64,000 bases of DNA from Arcobacter arenosus. Its GTDB lineage: Bacteria; Campylobacterota; Campylobacteria; Campylobacterales; Arcobacteraceae. The position numbers and the translations under genes are program-made. The notes below the pieces were generated by a model, which did not search any database, was not told the origin of the DNA, and saw nothing but the letters and a program-made list of their open reading frames with translations. Location: the NCBI RefSeq assembly GCF_005771535.1, contig NZ_VANU01000001.1:744001-808000 (forward strand), read 5' to 3'. Position 1 is the first letter of the stretch. The number at the start of each line of letters is the position of its first letter. Below, piece by piece: positions 1 to 8,648 of this stretch.

Positions 1-152
1 TACTCGTTGTATTGATTCCATTGTTCTGTTTTTTCTATACCAGAATTGTATTGAGTGACTTGAGGCTCTCTATTACCTGCACAACCATTAAGTAAAAAAC
101 CTAATAATGTTATAGTAAAAATTAACTTCAGTGAAGATTTTATATTTTTCAT
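1..152 (-). CDS. Lipoprotein, N-terminal part (runs off the window)
   Basis: The ATG at 150-152 is preceded by an AAGGA ribosome site (AAGGACAAAAAATG). The product begins with a charged n-region, a hydrophobic stretch and a lipobox of the form LLNGCAG, so it should be cleaved and lipidated at that Cys and exported. After the Cys comes a polar, Gln/Asn/Glu-rich stretch. Only about 50 residues are visible because the gene continues off the left edge, so no function can be given. Confidence 0.7.
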   Translation of the reverse strand, partial: MKNIKSSLKLIFTITLLGFLLNGCAGNREPQVTQYNSGIEKTEQWNQYNE

Positions 153-345
153 TTTTTGTCCTTCTTTAAAAATATAAAAAATTATAACGAAATAATGTCT
201 CAGAACGGTCTCATCTAATATATTTATTGCTTTCTAAAATTCCTGTGAATAATTTTAGGCTCAATAAATATATCTTTTTTAAAACCTATATAATTTATAT
301 TAAAAGATTAACAAAATAGTATTAGTTAATTAATTTGTTGTATTA
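153..345. other. Intergenic region with a long two-part hairpin
   Basis: An outer 12-bp perfect inverted repeat (218-229 with 262-273) encloses an inner 8-bp one (234-241 with 251-258), with short internal loops between. A T-run (275-280) follows on the + strand. On the minus strand the structure lies between the methyltransferase stop and the lipoprotein start, so it could be a 3'-end hairpin or a 5' leader element. No gene is visible here. Confidence 0.5.
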
Positions 346-1044
346 CTATATTTTTCTACAAATGTAGATTAGTTTATCAGCTTCATCAAAACCATGAAGA
401 TTAAACTCTTTTATCTCTTCAACTTCAAAACCTGCTTTTTTTAATAACTCTGTTAAACTCTTTTTATCATGGTAGTATTGAGTGATTTTATCTTTCTCTT
501 TTTGGTATTTTCCATTTTCATCTTTTGAAAATAGTGTTAAAGATGTAATTAGTTTTCTATCTTCATATATTGCATCAATAGCAATAAATTTATCTTTTCT
601 ATCAATAGTAATGCACCCTTGAGCAACCTCATCAAAACCAAATAATGAATTTACATCAAAGATAAAATAAGCATTATCATTTAAAACCTTAGAAGTATCC
701 ATAAAAAACTTTTTTAGTTCATTTTTTGGAATATAGTTTATTACATCAAAAATTGCTGTTGCACAATCATATTTTTCTTTTACATCTTCAAGTGCAAGAC
801 AAGAGGTATTTTCAATACCTTTTTCCTTACAAAAGTCAATTTGAGATTGGCTTAAATCTATTCCAAAAGCTTTTTTATTATTAAGTGCAAGATTTTGAAG
901 AAAGTATCCTTGACCACACCCTATATCTAGGATATTATCAAGTTCTTTTTCCATAACATGAGACATAAACTCATTATGCAGATTATAAACCTCTTCATCA
1001 AAATCAAGATATGGTTCTATTTTAGCATAAAGGTCTAAGCCCAT
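346..1044 (-). CDS. SAM-dependent class I methyltransferase
   Basis: This 232-aa protein has a glycine-rich SAM-binding motif I (LDIGCGQGYF) near residue 40 and a 'FDVINYIP' motif near residue 100, as in small soluble Methyltransf_11/25-type enzymes. The substrate cannot be told from sequence. Its ATG abuts the stop of hisG (single-base overlap), so it is the last gene of a coaX-hisG operon and probably translationally coupled. A role in histidine or CoA metabolism is not implied by the family. Confidence 0.75.
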   Translation of the reverse strand: MGLDLYAKIEPYLDFDEEVYNLHNEFMSHVMEKELDNILDIGCGQGYFLQNLALNNKKAFGIDLSQSQIDFCKEKGIENTSCLALEDVKEKYDCATAIFDVINYIPKNELKKFFMDTSKVLNDNAYFIFDVNSLFGFDEVAQGCITIDRKDKFIAIDAIYEDRKLITSLTLFSKDENGKYQKEKDKITQYYHDKKSLTELLKKAGFEVEEIKEFNLHGFDEADKLIYICRKI

Positions 1045-1652
1045 TAAAGAACTGCCTCTAACTTAGTTCTTAAATCAAAAATTAAATCTTTTTTTGCATA
1101 ATATGAGTTTTTATTTGCAATTAAATGTGCTGAACTTTCCATAATAGTAGGTCCCACTTCAAGGCCGTTTTGTTTCATAGTAGTTCCAGTTTCAACAATA
1201 TCAACAATACAATCACAAAGTCCAACTAAAGGTGCAAGTTCAATTGAACCATATAGTTTGATAATTTGAACAGCCATTGCTCTTTCTTCAAAATATCTTT
1301 TTGCAATTTTTTCATGTTTTGTTGCAACAGTAATTTTACTTTTTGACATATCAAGTTCTTCACCACGTCTAAGACCAAAAGCAACTTTACATTTTCCTAA
1401 CTGTAAATTTAACAATTTAATTAAATCATACTCTTTTTCTTCAAGAACGTCTAAACCAACAACTCCAAGATCTGCAGCACCATGCATTACATATGTTGGT
1501 ACATCTTGATTTCTTACATTTAAAAATCTGAATCCACTTTTTTCTAAAATTAATTTTCTATCTTCGAAAATAAATTTTTCACCAAAAGCTTTCTCAAATT
1601 TATCAAGAGTCTCTTCTGCAATTCTACCCTTAGGCAATGCAATTGTTAGCAT
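1044..1652 (-). CDS. hisG: ATP phosphoribosyltransferase catalytic subunit, short form
   Basis: It catalyses the first step of histidine biosynthesis, ATP + PRPP to phosphoribosyl-ATP. The N-terminus (MLTIALPKGR), the 'GAADLGVVGLDVL' segment and the PRPP-binding 'DIVETGTTMK' loop are characteristic. At 203 aa it lacks the C-terminal regulatory domain, so it is the HisG_S type that normally needs HisZ. No hisZ is visible in this window. The ATG at 1652 is preferred over an upstream TTG because AAGGA lies 6 bases before it. It overlaps the end of coaX by 23 bp. Confidence 0.93.
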   Translation of the reverse strand: MLTIALPKGRIAEETLDKFEKAFGEKFIFEDRKLILEKSGFRFLNVRNQDVPTYVMHGAADLGVVGLDVLEEKEYDLIKLLNLQLGKCKVAFGLRRGEELDMSKSKITVATKHEKIAKRYFEERAMAVQIIKLYGSIELAPLVGLCDCIVDIVETGTTMKQNGLEVGPTIMESSAHLIANKNSYYAKKDLIFDLRTKLEAVL

Positions 1653-2256
1653 CAATTATCCTTTTCATGTTCTCAAATATTAAATCTTTTTTATAAATGC
1701 TATTTTCAAAATGTTTACTTAATAGCTCTCCATCTCCACCTGTGAAGATAATTCTTCTATCTTTGCTTACTTCTTTGATTGGTAAAATGATTGATTTCAT
1801 CATAGCATATGTTATAGCATCTTTTGTTTGAAGCGGTATTTTATCTAAATTTATATTTTTTTCAAAATCAAACTTTAGTTTTTTAGAAATTTTTGGATAA
1901 GTTTTCATAAATGCTCTAAATCCAGGTAATATAAAACCACCTTTATGAATACCATTTTCCATAATATCAACTGTAATTGCACTACCTGCATCAACAATTA
2001 CGGCATCCTTTTCAAAATAACTCGCAACTGCTCTATCTATTCCTAATCCAACATAAGAGGTTTCAAAATTCATTAATTTTTTTATATTTTTTGCCTGAGG
2101 ATTAATTTGCTTTAATTTTTTAGTTGCAGTTTTATTTACGGATATATAAAAAATATCATCATTAAATTTTGGAAGATTTTCTTCAAGAAAGTATCTTTTG
2201 TGTTTTTCCTCTATTAAAAAATGAAATGTAGTGTTTCCAATATCACACAAAATCAA
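1630..2256 (-). CDS. coaX: Type III pantothenate kinase
   Basis: It phosphorylates pantothenate in the first committed step of CoA synthesis. The N-terminal phosphate loop (CDIGNTTFHF), the central 'GIDRAVASYF' and 'VDAGSAITVDI' motifs and 'GGFILPGFRA' identify the ASKHA-fold CoaX family. The longest frame starts with GTG at 2265, but that codon overlaps the Shine-Dalgarno GGAG. TTG at 2256, 8 bases after GGAG, is the better start and gives the usual short N-terminus. It is about 208 aa, somewhat shorter than many CoaX proteins. Confidence 0.88.
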   Translation of the reverse strand: MILCDIGNTTFHFLIEEKHKRYFLEENLPKFNDDIFYISVNKTATKKLKQINPQAKNIKKLMNFETSYVGLGIDRAVASYFEKDAVIVDAGSAITVDIMENGIHKGGFILPGFRAFMKTYPKISKKLKFDFEKNINLDKIPLQTKDAITYAMMKSIILPIKEVSKDRRIIFTGGDGELLSKHFENSIYKKDLIFENMKRIIDANNCIA

Positions 2257-2575
2257 TTCGTACACTCCATTTATTTTCTTGTAAAAACTTTTTAGCTTTT
2301 GAGCATAGTGGGGAAGAGATTAAAAGCTCTTTTTCTTTAAAATTATGACCTTGCTTATCAACAAGTTTATTAAAAAGTTCCAATAAATCATTCGCATTTT
2401 TTCTAATAAATCTACTTTTACCATCAACAATAAATATTGCATAATATGAGTTGTTAGTTGCCGTTGCCTTGTAGATTTTAATTTTTTTTCTACTTCCTAA
2501 ATCTTTGGGATTAATTTCAATTAAATCTTTGAATAAAACATCTTTGTTTAAAAAGTATTTTGTTAATTCTTTCAA
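2243..2575 (-). CDS. Conserved-looking hypothetical protein, about 110 aa
   Basis: First gene of the coaX-hisG operon, overlapping coaX. The product is small, lysine-rich and soluble, with no signal peptide or membrane segment; I do not recognise a family. The GTG at 2581 shares its first base with the Shine-Dalgarno (CAGGAG), so it cannot be the start. TTG at 2575 sits 5 bases after GGAG and is chosen. Tight coupling to coaX supports it being a real gene. Confidence 0.65.
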   Translation of the reverse strand: MKELTKYFLNKDVLFKDLIEINPKDLGSRKKIKIYKATATNNSYYAIFIVDGKSRFIRKNANDLLELFNKLVDKQGHNFKEKELLISSPLCSKAKKFLQENKWSVRIDFV

Positions 2576-2599
2576 ATACACTCCTGAAAATTATTTGAG

Positions 2600-2629
2600 A
2601 TTATAACAAAAGTTTGTTTTAGCTATAAT
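2600..2629. promoter_or_regulatory. Divergent promoter pair
   Basis: A TATAAT -10 box reads leftward at 2600-2605 for the hypothetical-coaX-hisG operon, and another TATAAT reads rightward at 2624-2629 for the histidine kinase gene. Neither has a clear -35, as is usual for Campylobacterota sigma70. The two -10 boxes are only about 24 bp apart, so the polymerases probably compete. Confidence 0.6.
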
Positions 2630-2658
2630 TTTCTCCAATTTTAATAGCTGGTATAGTA

Positions 2659-5442
2659 ATGTTCACACAAAAAATATTTTTAAAAACAATTGTTTTATTC
2701 TTTTTTATATTTTTGCTTCAATCAAATGCTAATCAAACACAATTTAAAGTTTCTTATGACCCAGACTATGCTCCTTTCTCCTATGAACTAAACGGAAAAG
2801 CAGAAGGTTTATTTGTTGATTTTTGGAGGCTTTGGGCAGAAGAAAATCATTATAATATAAAGTTTATAAATGGAGTTACTTGGGATAACTCAATAAATCT
2901 TGCAAAAGAAAAAAAAGTTGATTTCTTTTTAGGAACAAATGCTTATGAAGATTGGATGAAGAGTTCAAAAAACTATTATGAACTTGCTACTTCACTGTTT
3001 ATTCATAAAGAAAATGACAAAGGCTTTAGTAAAGATGCTTCATATATAATTGGAATCATAGGAAGTGACTATGAAGAGTTATTAAAGGAAAATTTTAAAA
3101 ATTCTGAGATTATTATTTATGAAAATTATTTAGAAGCTTTTAAAGACTTTAGCTCAAGAAAAATTGATTTAATCTATGATGATAAAGTTGCCATTGAATA
3201 TTTTGCCTTACAAAATGGATATTTTCATTTAATACGTTCAATAAAACTTTTTTCTAACACTTTTAAAATAAGCGCCATATCTGAAAATGAAAATCTTGTA
3301 AAACTCTTTGATGAGGGTTTTAAAAAATTAAAACCTGAAGATTTAGCTTCAGTTGAGAGTAAATGGATTATACATAATGAACAAAGAATTTATGAAGATA
3401 TTGAAAGTTTAACTCAATTAACACAAGAGGAAAAAGATTTTATAAAATCTAAAACTTTTAAAATATCCCTTTCAAGATCATGGGAACCTTTCTCTTTTCT
3501 TTCAATAAATAAAGCAGGGGGTATTTCAACTGAAATTTGGGAACTTATTGCAAAAAAACTTGGTTTAAAATATGAATTTTTTGTTAGTAATAATTTTAGT
3601 GAACAACTCTCTTCAATAAAAAATAAAGAAAAAGATTTAATCTTTAGTGTTGGTGAAACAAAAGATAGAAAAAAGTATGCAATATTTACAAAATCATATA
3701 AATCTTTCCCTTTATCTATAGTAACTTTAAAAGATGAAAACTTCATAGAAAATATGAATTATCTTTTTAACAAAAAAATTGCTGTTGGGGAAAATTTTAC
3801 TGCACACAAAATATTAAGAGAAAAATACCCAAAACTAGATTTTTTATTAGTAAAAAGTATAAAAGAGGGATTAGCAGCTGTTGATGAAAAGAAAGCTTAT
3901 GCCTTTGTTGATATCAAACCAGTACTAGCATACAATATTAAAAAATTAAATTTTGATTCCCTAAAAATAACAGGGAATACTGGCCTAAGTTTTGATATGA
4001 GTATTATGATTAGGGATGATTATCAAATTTTACAATCAATACTTAATAAAGCCATACTCTCTTTAAATGAGAATGAAGTAAATTCTATAATAAAAAGATG
4101 GGAAAATGTACAATTTGAAAAAAACTTTGATTATAAAACCCTATGGGTTTTACTTGGTTTAACGAGTTTATTTTTTATTCCTCTAATCTATTTTAATCAA
4201 CAAAATTTACGAAAAAGTAAAAACTTAAAGATTCTTGTAAATGAAAGAACTAAAGAACTTAAAATTTTAAATGAAGAACTAGAAGAAAGAATTGAAGAGA
4301 AAACAAAAGAATTAAGAAGAGCCAATTATCTACTTGATGAAGCACAAACAATTGCAAAACTAGGAAGTTTTGGTTACAGTATAAAAAAGAAAGAATTAAA
4401 ATGGAGTAATGAACATTATAAAATTTTTGGACTTTTTGTGGGTGAAATTAAACCATCATTGGCAACTTTTTTCTCTTTTATACATCCTGATGATAAAAAA
4501 AGGGTTAAAAAAGAGTTTTTAAAATCTTTTAGAATAAAAAGAAAATACTCTTTTGAATTTAAAATATTACTAAGAGATGAAACCATTAAATATATTCAAT
4601 TAACCTCAAAAATAACAAAATTTTCAAATGAAGGCAAACCTTTATTTGTCATTGGAACTATACTTGATTTAACAAAAATAAAAAAACTTGAACTTGAAAA
4701 AAGGGAACAAGACACATTACTTGCTCAACAATCAAAAATGGCGGCAATGGGGGAGATGTTAGAAAATATTGCCCACCAATGGAGACAACCACTTTCAGTA
4801 ATTTCAACTGCCTCAACAGGTATGCAATTACAATTAGAGATAAATAAAAAAGTGGATGAAAAGTTTTTACTTGATAGTATAAATTCTATAAATAAACAAT
4901 CCCAATATCTTTCAAAAACAATTGAAGATTTTAGAAACTTTTTTAATCCAAATAAACTTGTTCAATATTTTGATATAAAAGATTGCATTGAGAAATCTTT
5001 ATATTTGGTTGATTCCAGACTAAAAAAATATAATATTGAAGTTATAAAAGACATGGAGAATATAAAAGTAAAAACTTTAGAAAGTGAACTTGTACAAATT
5101 TTACTAAATATTTTAAATAATGCAATTGATGCAATTGAATCAAATAAAATATCAAGACCTGTAATTTGTATTAATACTTATAAAGAGAATGATTCACTAA
5201 TTATTGAGATAAAAGATAATGCAGGTGGAATCCCAAAAAATATTATAAATAGAATTTTAGAACCATACTTTACAACTAAACACAAATCCCAAGGTACGGG
5301 GATAGGACTTTATATGTCTAATGAAATAATTACAAAACATTTAAAGGGTAAAATTTTAGTATCAAATTGTACTTTTTTAGTTGATGATAGCCATTATAAA
5401 GGTGCACTTTTTACACTATCTCTTCCAATAGAGGCAAAATGA
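2659..5442 (+). CDS. Hybrid-sensor histidine kinase with two periplasmic solute-binding domains and a PAS domain
   Basis: The 927-aa protein has a signal/anchor helix (about 5-23) and two tandem Bac_3-type solute-binding domains (about 27-245 and 265-490). These are followed by a membrane helix (about 495-515), a long coiled coil, a PAS domain (about 575-690), a phospho-acceptor helix 'MLENIAHQWRQPL' and a HATPase_c domain with N box (LNNAIDAIE), G1 (DNAGGIP) and G2 (GTGIGLYMS). Ligands are probably amino acids or other small polar molecules bound in the periplasm. No receiver domain or adjacent response regulator is present, so the partner is elsewhere. It overlaps the next gene by 4 bp (ATGA). 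Confidence 0.9.
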   Translation: MFTQKIFLKTIVLFFFIFLLQSNANQTQFKVSYDPDYAPFSYELNGKAEGLFVDFWRLWAEENHYNIKFINGVTWDNSINLAKEKKVDFFLGTNAYEDWMKSSKNYYELATSLFIHKENDKGFSKDASYIIGIIGSDYEELLKENFKNSEIIIYENYLEAFKDFSSRKIDLIYDDKVAIEYFALQNGYFHLIRSIKLFSNTFKISAISENENLVKLFDEGFKKLKPEDLASVESKWIIHNEQRIYEDIESLTQLTQEEKDFIKSKTFKISLSRSWEPFSFLSINKAGGISTEIWELIAKKLGLKYEFFVSNNFSEQLSSIKNKEKDLIFSVGETKDRKKYAIFTKSYKSFPLSIVTLKDENFIENMNYLFNKKIAVGENFTAHKILREKYPKLDFLLVKSIKEGLAAVDEKKAYAFVDIKPVLAYNIKKLNFDSLKITGNTGLSFDMSIMIRDDYQILQSILNKAILSLNENEVNSIIKRWENVQFEKNFDYKTLWVLLGLTSLFFIPLIYFNQQNLRKSKNLKILVNERTKELKILNEELEERIEEKTKELRRANYLLDEAQTIAKLGSFGYSIKKKELKWSNEHYKIFGLFVGEIKPSLATFFSFIHPDDKKRVKKEFLKSFRIKRKYSFEFKILLRDETIKYIQLTSKITKFSNEGKPLFVIGTILDLTKIKKLELEKREQDTLLAQQSKMAAMGEMLENIAHQWRQPLSVISTASTGMQLQLEINKKVDEKFLLDSINSINKQSQYLSKTIEDFRNFFNPNKLVQYFDIKDCIEKSLYLVDSRLKKYNIEVIKDMENIKVKTLESELVQILLNILNNAIDAIESNKISRPVICINTYKENDSLIIEIKDNAGGIPKNIINRILEPYFTTKHKSQGTGIGLYMSNEIITKHLKGKILVSNCTFLVDDSHYKGALFTLSLPIEAK

Positions 5443-6197
5443 AGATGAAGAGAATTCTTCTCATAATTTTAATTTTTAGTGGTTTAGTTCAAAATATGTT
5501 GGCAAAAGAGATTATAATTTCAAAAATTCAAGAAGCCTCTGGTATCACTTACTCAGAAAAATCAAATACCTTGTTTGTTGTTGCAGATGAGGGTTCAATC
5601 TATGAATTAACTTTAGAGGGAAAAATTCTAAGGCAAAAAGAGATAGGAAAATATGATTTTGAAGGTGTTGCAGTTGATGATAAAAAAGATATATTATTAG
5701 TTGCAATTGAAGGTAAAGATAAAATTTTAGTTCTATCAAAAAAAAATTTCAAAAAGAAAAAAGAGATTTCAATAAAAAGAGAATTTAATGGAATTAAAGT
5801 TTTAAAAAAAGGTGATGATGGAATTGAAGCTATTGCTATATTAAAAGATAAAATATATTTATCAAACCAATCTGATAAACCTTACCCAAAAGAAGACTCT
5901 TCTGTAATTGTAGTTATTGATTATGATTTAAAAAAGAAAAAACAAAAAATTAAAGAGATTATAAACCATGGATATAAAGATATTGCGGGATTAACTTTTT
6001 ATAAAAACAACCTTTTTATGGTAAGTGATGACCATTCACTTTTAATTGAATATGATTTAAAAAAACAAAAAACAAAAAAAGAATACAAACTAACAAACTA
6101 TTATGCCCAAGAAGGAATCACCTTTGATAAAAAAGGTAATCTCTATATTGCTGATGATGGTGGAAATATACTAAAAATAAAAGATTTTAAAAAATAA
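5439..6197 (+). CDS. Exported beta-propeller protein, SdiA-regulated-like (YjiK) family
   Basis: A 252-aa protein with a signal peptide (MKRILLIILIFSGLVQNMLA). It carries repeated propeller motifs such as 'EASGITYSEKSNTLFVVADEG', 'DFEGVAVDDKKDILLVAIEG' and 'YAQEGITFDKKGNLYIADDGG', typical of the SdiA-regulated/YjiK family, whose function is not settled. It probably acts in the periplasm. The 4-bp overlap with the kinase and GAGG before the start indicate coupled translation, so it could be an accessory to that sensor; this is inference. Confidence 0.75.
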   Translation: MKMKRILLIILIFSGLVQNMLAKEIIISKIQEASGITYSEKSNTLFVVADEGSIYELTLEGKILRQKEIGKYDFEGVAVDDKKDILLVAIEGKDKILVLSKKNFKKKKEISIKREFNGIKVLKKGDDGIEAIAILKDKIYLSNQSDKPYPKEDSSVIVVIDYDLKKKKQKIKEIINHGYKDIAGLTFYKNNLFMVSDDHSLLIEYDLKKQKTKKEYKLTNYYAQEGITFDKKGNLYIADDGGNILKIKDFKK

Positions 6198-6988
6198 TGG
6201 AAGAGATACAAACACAACTAACTTACGAAGAACAAACAAAAATCACTAGAGCAGTAATAAAAGCTGCTGTATTGATGCTTGAATATGGTGCAGAAAGTAG
6301 ACTTATTGAACAAACTGCTCAAAGATTAGGAAAGGCTTTAGGTGTTGATTCTGTTGAACTTTCTTTAATCCCTTCTGCCATTGTTTTAACAACACTAACA
6401 AACAATCAAACACACTCTGTTACAACAACAAGAAGAGCCTACCACAAACCAATAAATATGTCCATTGTATGTGATGTTCAAAGGATGTGTCATCAAACAG
6501 AAAAAGAAAAAAGAGATGTAAGTTTTGTATTAAAAACAATGAAAGAGATTCAAGCAAACTACTATAATAGATGGCTTGTAGTTTTTATGATTGGATTATC
6601 ATGTGCTTCATTTGCTTACTTAAATGGGGCAGATTTAATCTCATTTTTTGTCACTTTTTTTGCATCTGGTATTGCTATGTTTACTAGACAAGAGTTAGCA
6701 AAAAGAAAGTTTGTAATGATTATAACCTTTGCTGCAACTGCTTTTGTTGCAACATTAATATCTGGACTTGCACATATATATGAATTAAGTGATAAGATAG
6801 ATATTGCTTTATCATCAAGTGTAATTTTACTTGCTCCGGGTTTCCCTTTTATCAATTCTGTTTTAGATGCTGTAAAAGGTTATCTAGCCATGGGTTGGGG
6901 TCGTTGGATGCAAGCTGTTTTATTAACAGTAGCAACTGCAATTGGGATTGTTTTTGCCTTTGTAGTTTTAGATTTAAAAGGTTGGTAA
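6197..6988 (+). CDS. Threonine/serine exporter, ThrE N-terminal-domain protein
   Basis: A 263-aa membrane protein of the ThrE/DUF1212 family. It has an N-terminal cytoplasmic domain with the typical 'LMLEYGAESRLIEQTAQRLG...LIPSAIVLT' segment, then about five hydrophobic helices ending near 'LAPGFPFINSVLDAVKGYLAMGWGRW'. It pairs with the next gene, which supplies the second half of the ThrE transporter. It starts on the last base of the previous gene's stop. Substrate (threonine/serine) is by family; direction and physiology are inferred. Confidence 0.82.
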   Translation: MEEIQTQLTYEEQTKITRAVIKAAVLMLEYGAESRLIEQTAQRLGKALGVDSVELSLIPSAIVLTTLTNNQTHSVTTTRRAYHKPINMSIVCDVQRMCHQTEKEKRDVSFVLKTMKEIQANYYNRWLVVFMIGLSCASFAYLNGADLISFFVTFFASGIAMFTRQELAKRKFVMIITFAATAFVATLISGLAHIYELSDKIDIALSSSVILLAPGFPFINSVLDAVKGYLAMGWGRWMQAVLLTVATAIGIVFAFVVLDLKGW

Positions 6989-6989
6989 T

Positions 6990-7460
6990 ATGGGTACTGA
7001 ATTAATTAATTATATTATAAATGCAATTTTTGCTGCCATTCCAGCTATTGGCTTTGGTATGGTTTTTAATGTTCCTAAACACACACTTATGTATTGTGGT
7101 TTTGGTGGAGCAATTGCATATACTTCAAGAACTATTTTAATGGATATAAATTTTAGTATTGAACTTGCAACATTTTTAGCTTCTACAATTGTAGGTTTAG
7201 TTGCTTTATATTGGTCAAGAAAATATATTATTCCAAGACCTGTTTATACGATTGCTTCAATTATACCTTTGATTCCTGGAACATATGCTTTTAATGCTGT
7301 TATAAATCTTATAAATATGAGTGCCCATGGAGTTAACCCTGAACTTATTACTATTTTTGTTGAAAATGGTTTAAAAACAATTACTATATTAGGGGGAATT
7401 GGTTTTGGACTTGCAATTCCATCAATTTATTTTATGAGATACAATAGGCCAATTGCCTAA
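6990..7460 (+). CDS. Threonine/serine exporter, ThrE C-terminal-domain protein (ThrE_2)
   Basis: A 156-aa integral membrane protein with about four to five helices. It contains the family motifs 'AIPAIGFGMVFNVPKHTLMYCGFGGAIAY' (split here over two helices) and 'IPLIPGTYAFNAV'. In other bacteria this unit is fused to the C-terminus of ThrE; here it is separate, one base after the partner gene. The two probably form one transporter. Confidence 0.82.
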   Translation: MGTELINYIINAIFAAIPAIGFGMVFNVPKHTLMYCGFGGAIAYTSRTILMDINFSIELATFLASTIVGLVALYWSRKYIIPRPVYTIASIIPLIPGTYAFNAVINLINMSAHGVNPELITIFVENGLKTITILGGIGFGLAIPSIYFMRYNRPIA

Positions 7461-7469
7461 TTGTATCTT

Positions 7470-8630
7470 TTAAAAATCTCCCTTATACCCAGCAAGTCTC
7501 ATTAAAGTTTTACTAACGGGTGATATTAATTTATCATTAAAATCATAATGAACATTATGACAAGCTTTTTGATGTTTTTCAACTCCATCATCACTTCCAA
7601 TAAGTGCAAAAGCTCCCGGAATGGTGTTTAAATAATAGCTAAAATCTTCACTTGCCATAATAGGCGTTGGAATATCACTTTCCCAATTTTCACCCAATTG
7701 ATTTTTTAACTCTTCTCTAACCATTGCTGCTTGAGTTTTGTGGTTTATTGTTGCTCCATACCTATCTCTTAATTCAACCTCAACATCAACATCATAAGTT
7801 TTAGCAGTTGCTTTTACAATCTCATCTATTTTATTAAAAACAAAACTTTTTAATTCATCAGTTGGAACTCTAATGCTTCCTTCAAGTTTTACAAAGTCTG
7901 GTATTGTAGTTAAATCACTTCTTCCATCAATTGAAGTTACAGAAACAACTGCACTATCTTGAGGTGAAACGTGTCTACTTATTATTTGTTGTAGATTTAA
8001 AGTCATAGCACTTGCTGCTAAAACTGGGTCACGACATAATTCAGGTTGTGATGAGTGTCCACCTTTTCCTTTTATATCTATATGAAAAGTTCCATTTCCA
8101 GCCATAACAGTACCATCAGGGCATACTGCTTGACCAAATTTAATAGCAGGCCAATTATGCCAACCAAAAATCATATCAACACCATCTAAACAACCCTCTT
8201 CTATCATTTTTTTAGCCCCATGACCACCCTCTTCGGCTGGTTGAAATAAAAGTGTTACTGGATTTTCAAGTAAGTGTTCATTTTGTTTCAACCAAATGGC
8301 AGCTGTCATTAATGTTGCTGTATGTCCATCATGCCCACAAGCGTGCATACACTGCTTTTTTGTTGACTTATATGGTACATCTGTTTTTTCCTCTAAAGCT
8401 AATGCATCAATATCACCTCGTATTGCAATATGAGGGCCTTTTTTATCTTGTGCTAAAAGTCCACAAGTTCCTGTATTTGCATAGGTTTTATAAGGGATAT
8501 TATACTCATCTAAAATATCTCTAATAGATTTTGCAGTATCGGTTTCTTCCCATTTCAACTCTGGATTTTTATGTAAATTATGTCTAAAATCTATTGCAAA
8601 GTTTACAACTTCTTCAAATTTTTTTAACAT
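7470..8630 (-). CDS. M20 family amidohydrolase, probable N-acetyl-diaminobutyrate deacetylase (DoeB2-like)
   Basis: A 386-aa metallo-aminoacylase/amidohydrolase. The metal-binding motifs are 'IRGDIDAL', 'HACGHDGHTATL', 'QPAEEGGHGA' and 'MASEDFSYYL'. By itself the family says only that an amide such as an N-acetyl amino acid is hydrolysed. As the last gene of a cluster carrying an ectoine hydrolase, it is the only candidate for removing the acetyl group from N-acetyl-2,4-diaminobutyrate, the job of the unrelated DoeB/EutE elsewhere. AAGGAG precedes the ATG at 8630. The role is context-based. Confidence 0.75.
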   Translation of the reverse strand: MLKKFEEVVNFAIDFRHNLHKNPELKWEETDTAKSIRDILDEYNIPYKTYANTGTCGLLAQDKKGPHIAIRGDIDALALEEKTDVPYKSTKKQCMHACGHDGHTATLMTAAIWLKQNEHLLENPVTLLFQPAEEGGHGAKKMIEEGCLDGVDMIFGWHNWPAIKFGQAVCPDGTVMAGNGTFHIDIKGKGGHSSQPELCRDPVLAASAMTLNLQQIISRHVSPQDSAVVSVTSIDGRSDLTTIPDFVKLEGSIRVPTDELKSFVFNKIDEIVKATAKTYDVDVEVELRDRYGATINHKTQAAMVREELKNQLGENWESDIPTPIMASEDFSYYLNTIPGAFALIGSDDGVEKHQKACHNVHYDFNDKLISPVSKTLMRLAGYKGDF

Positions 8631-8648
8631 AAATTCTCCTTTTTTATC

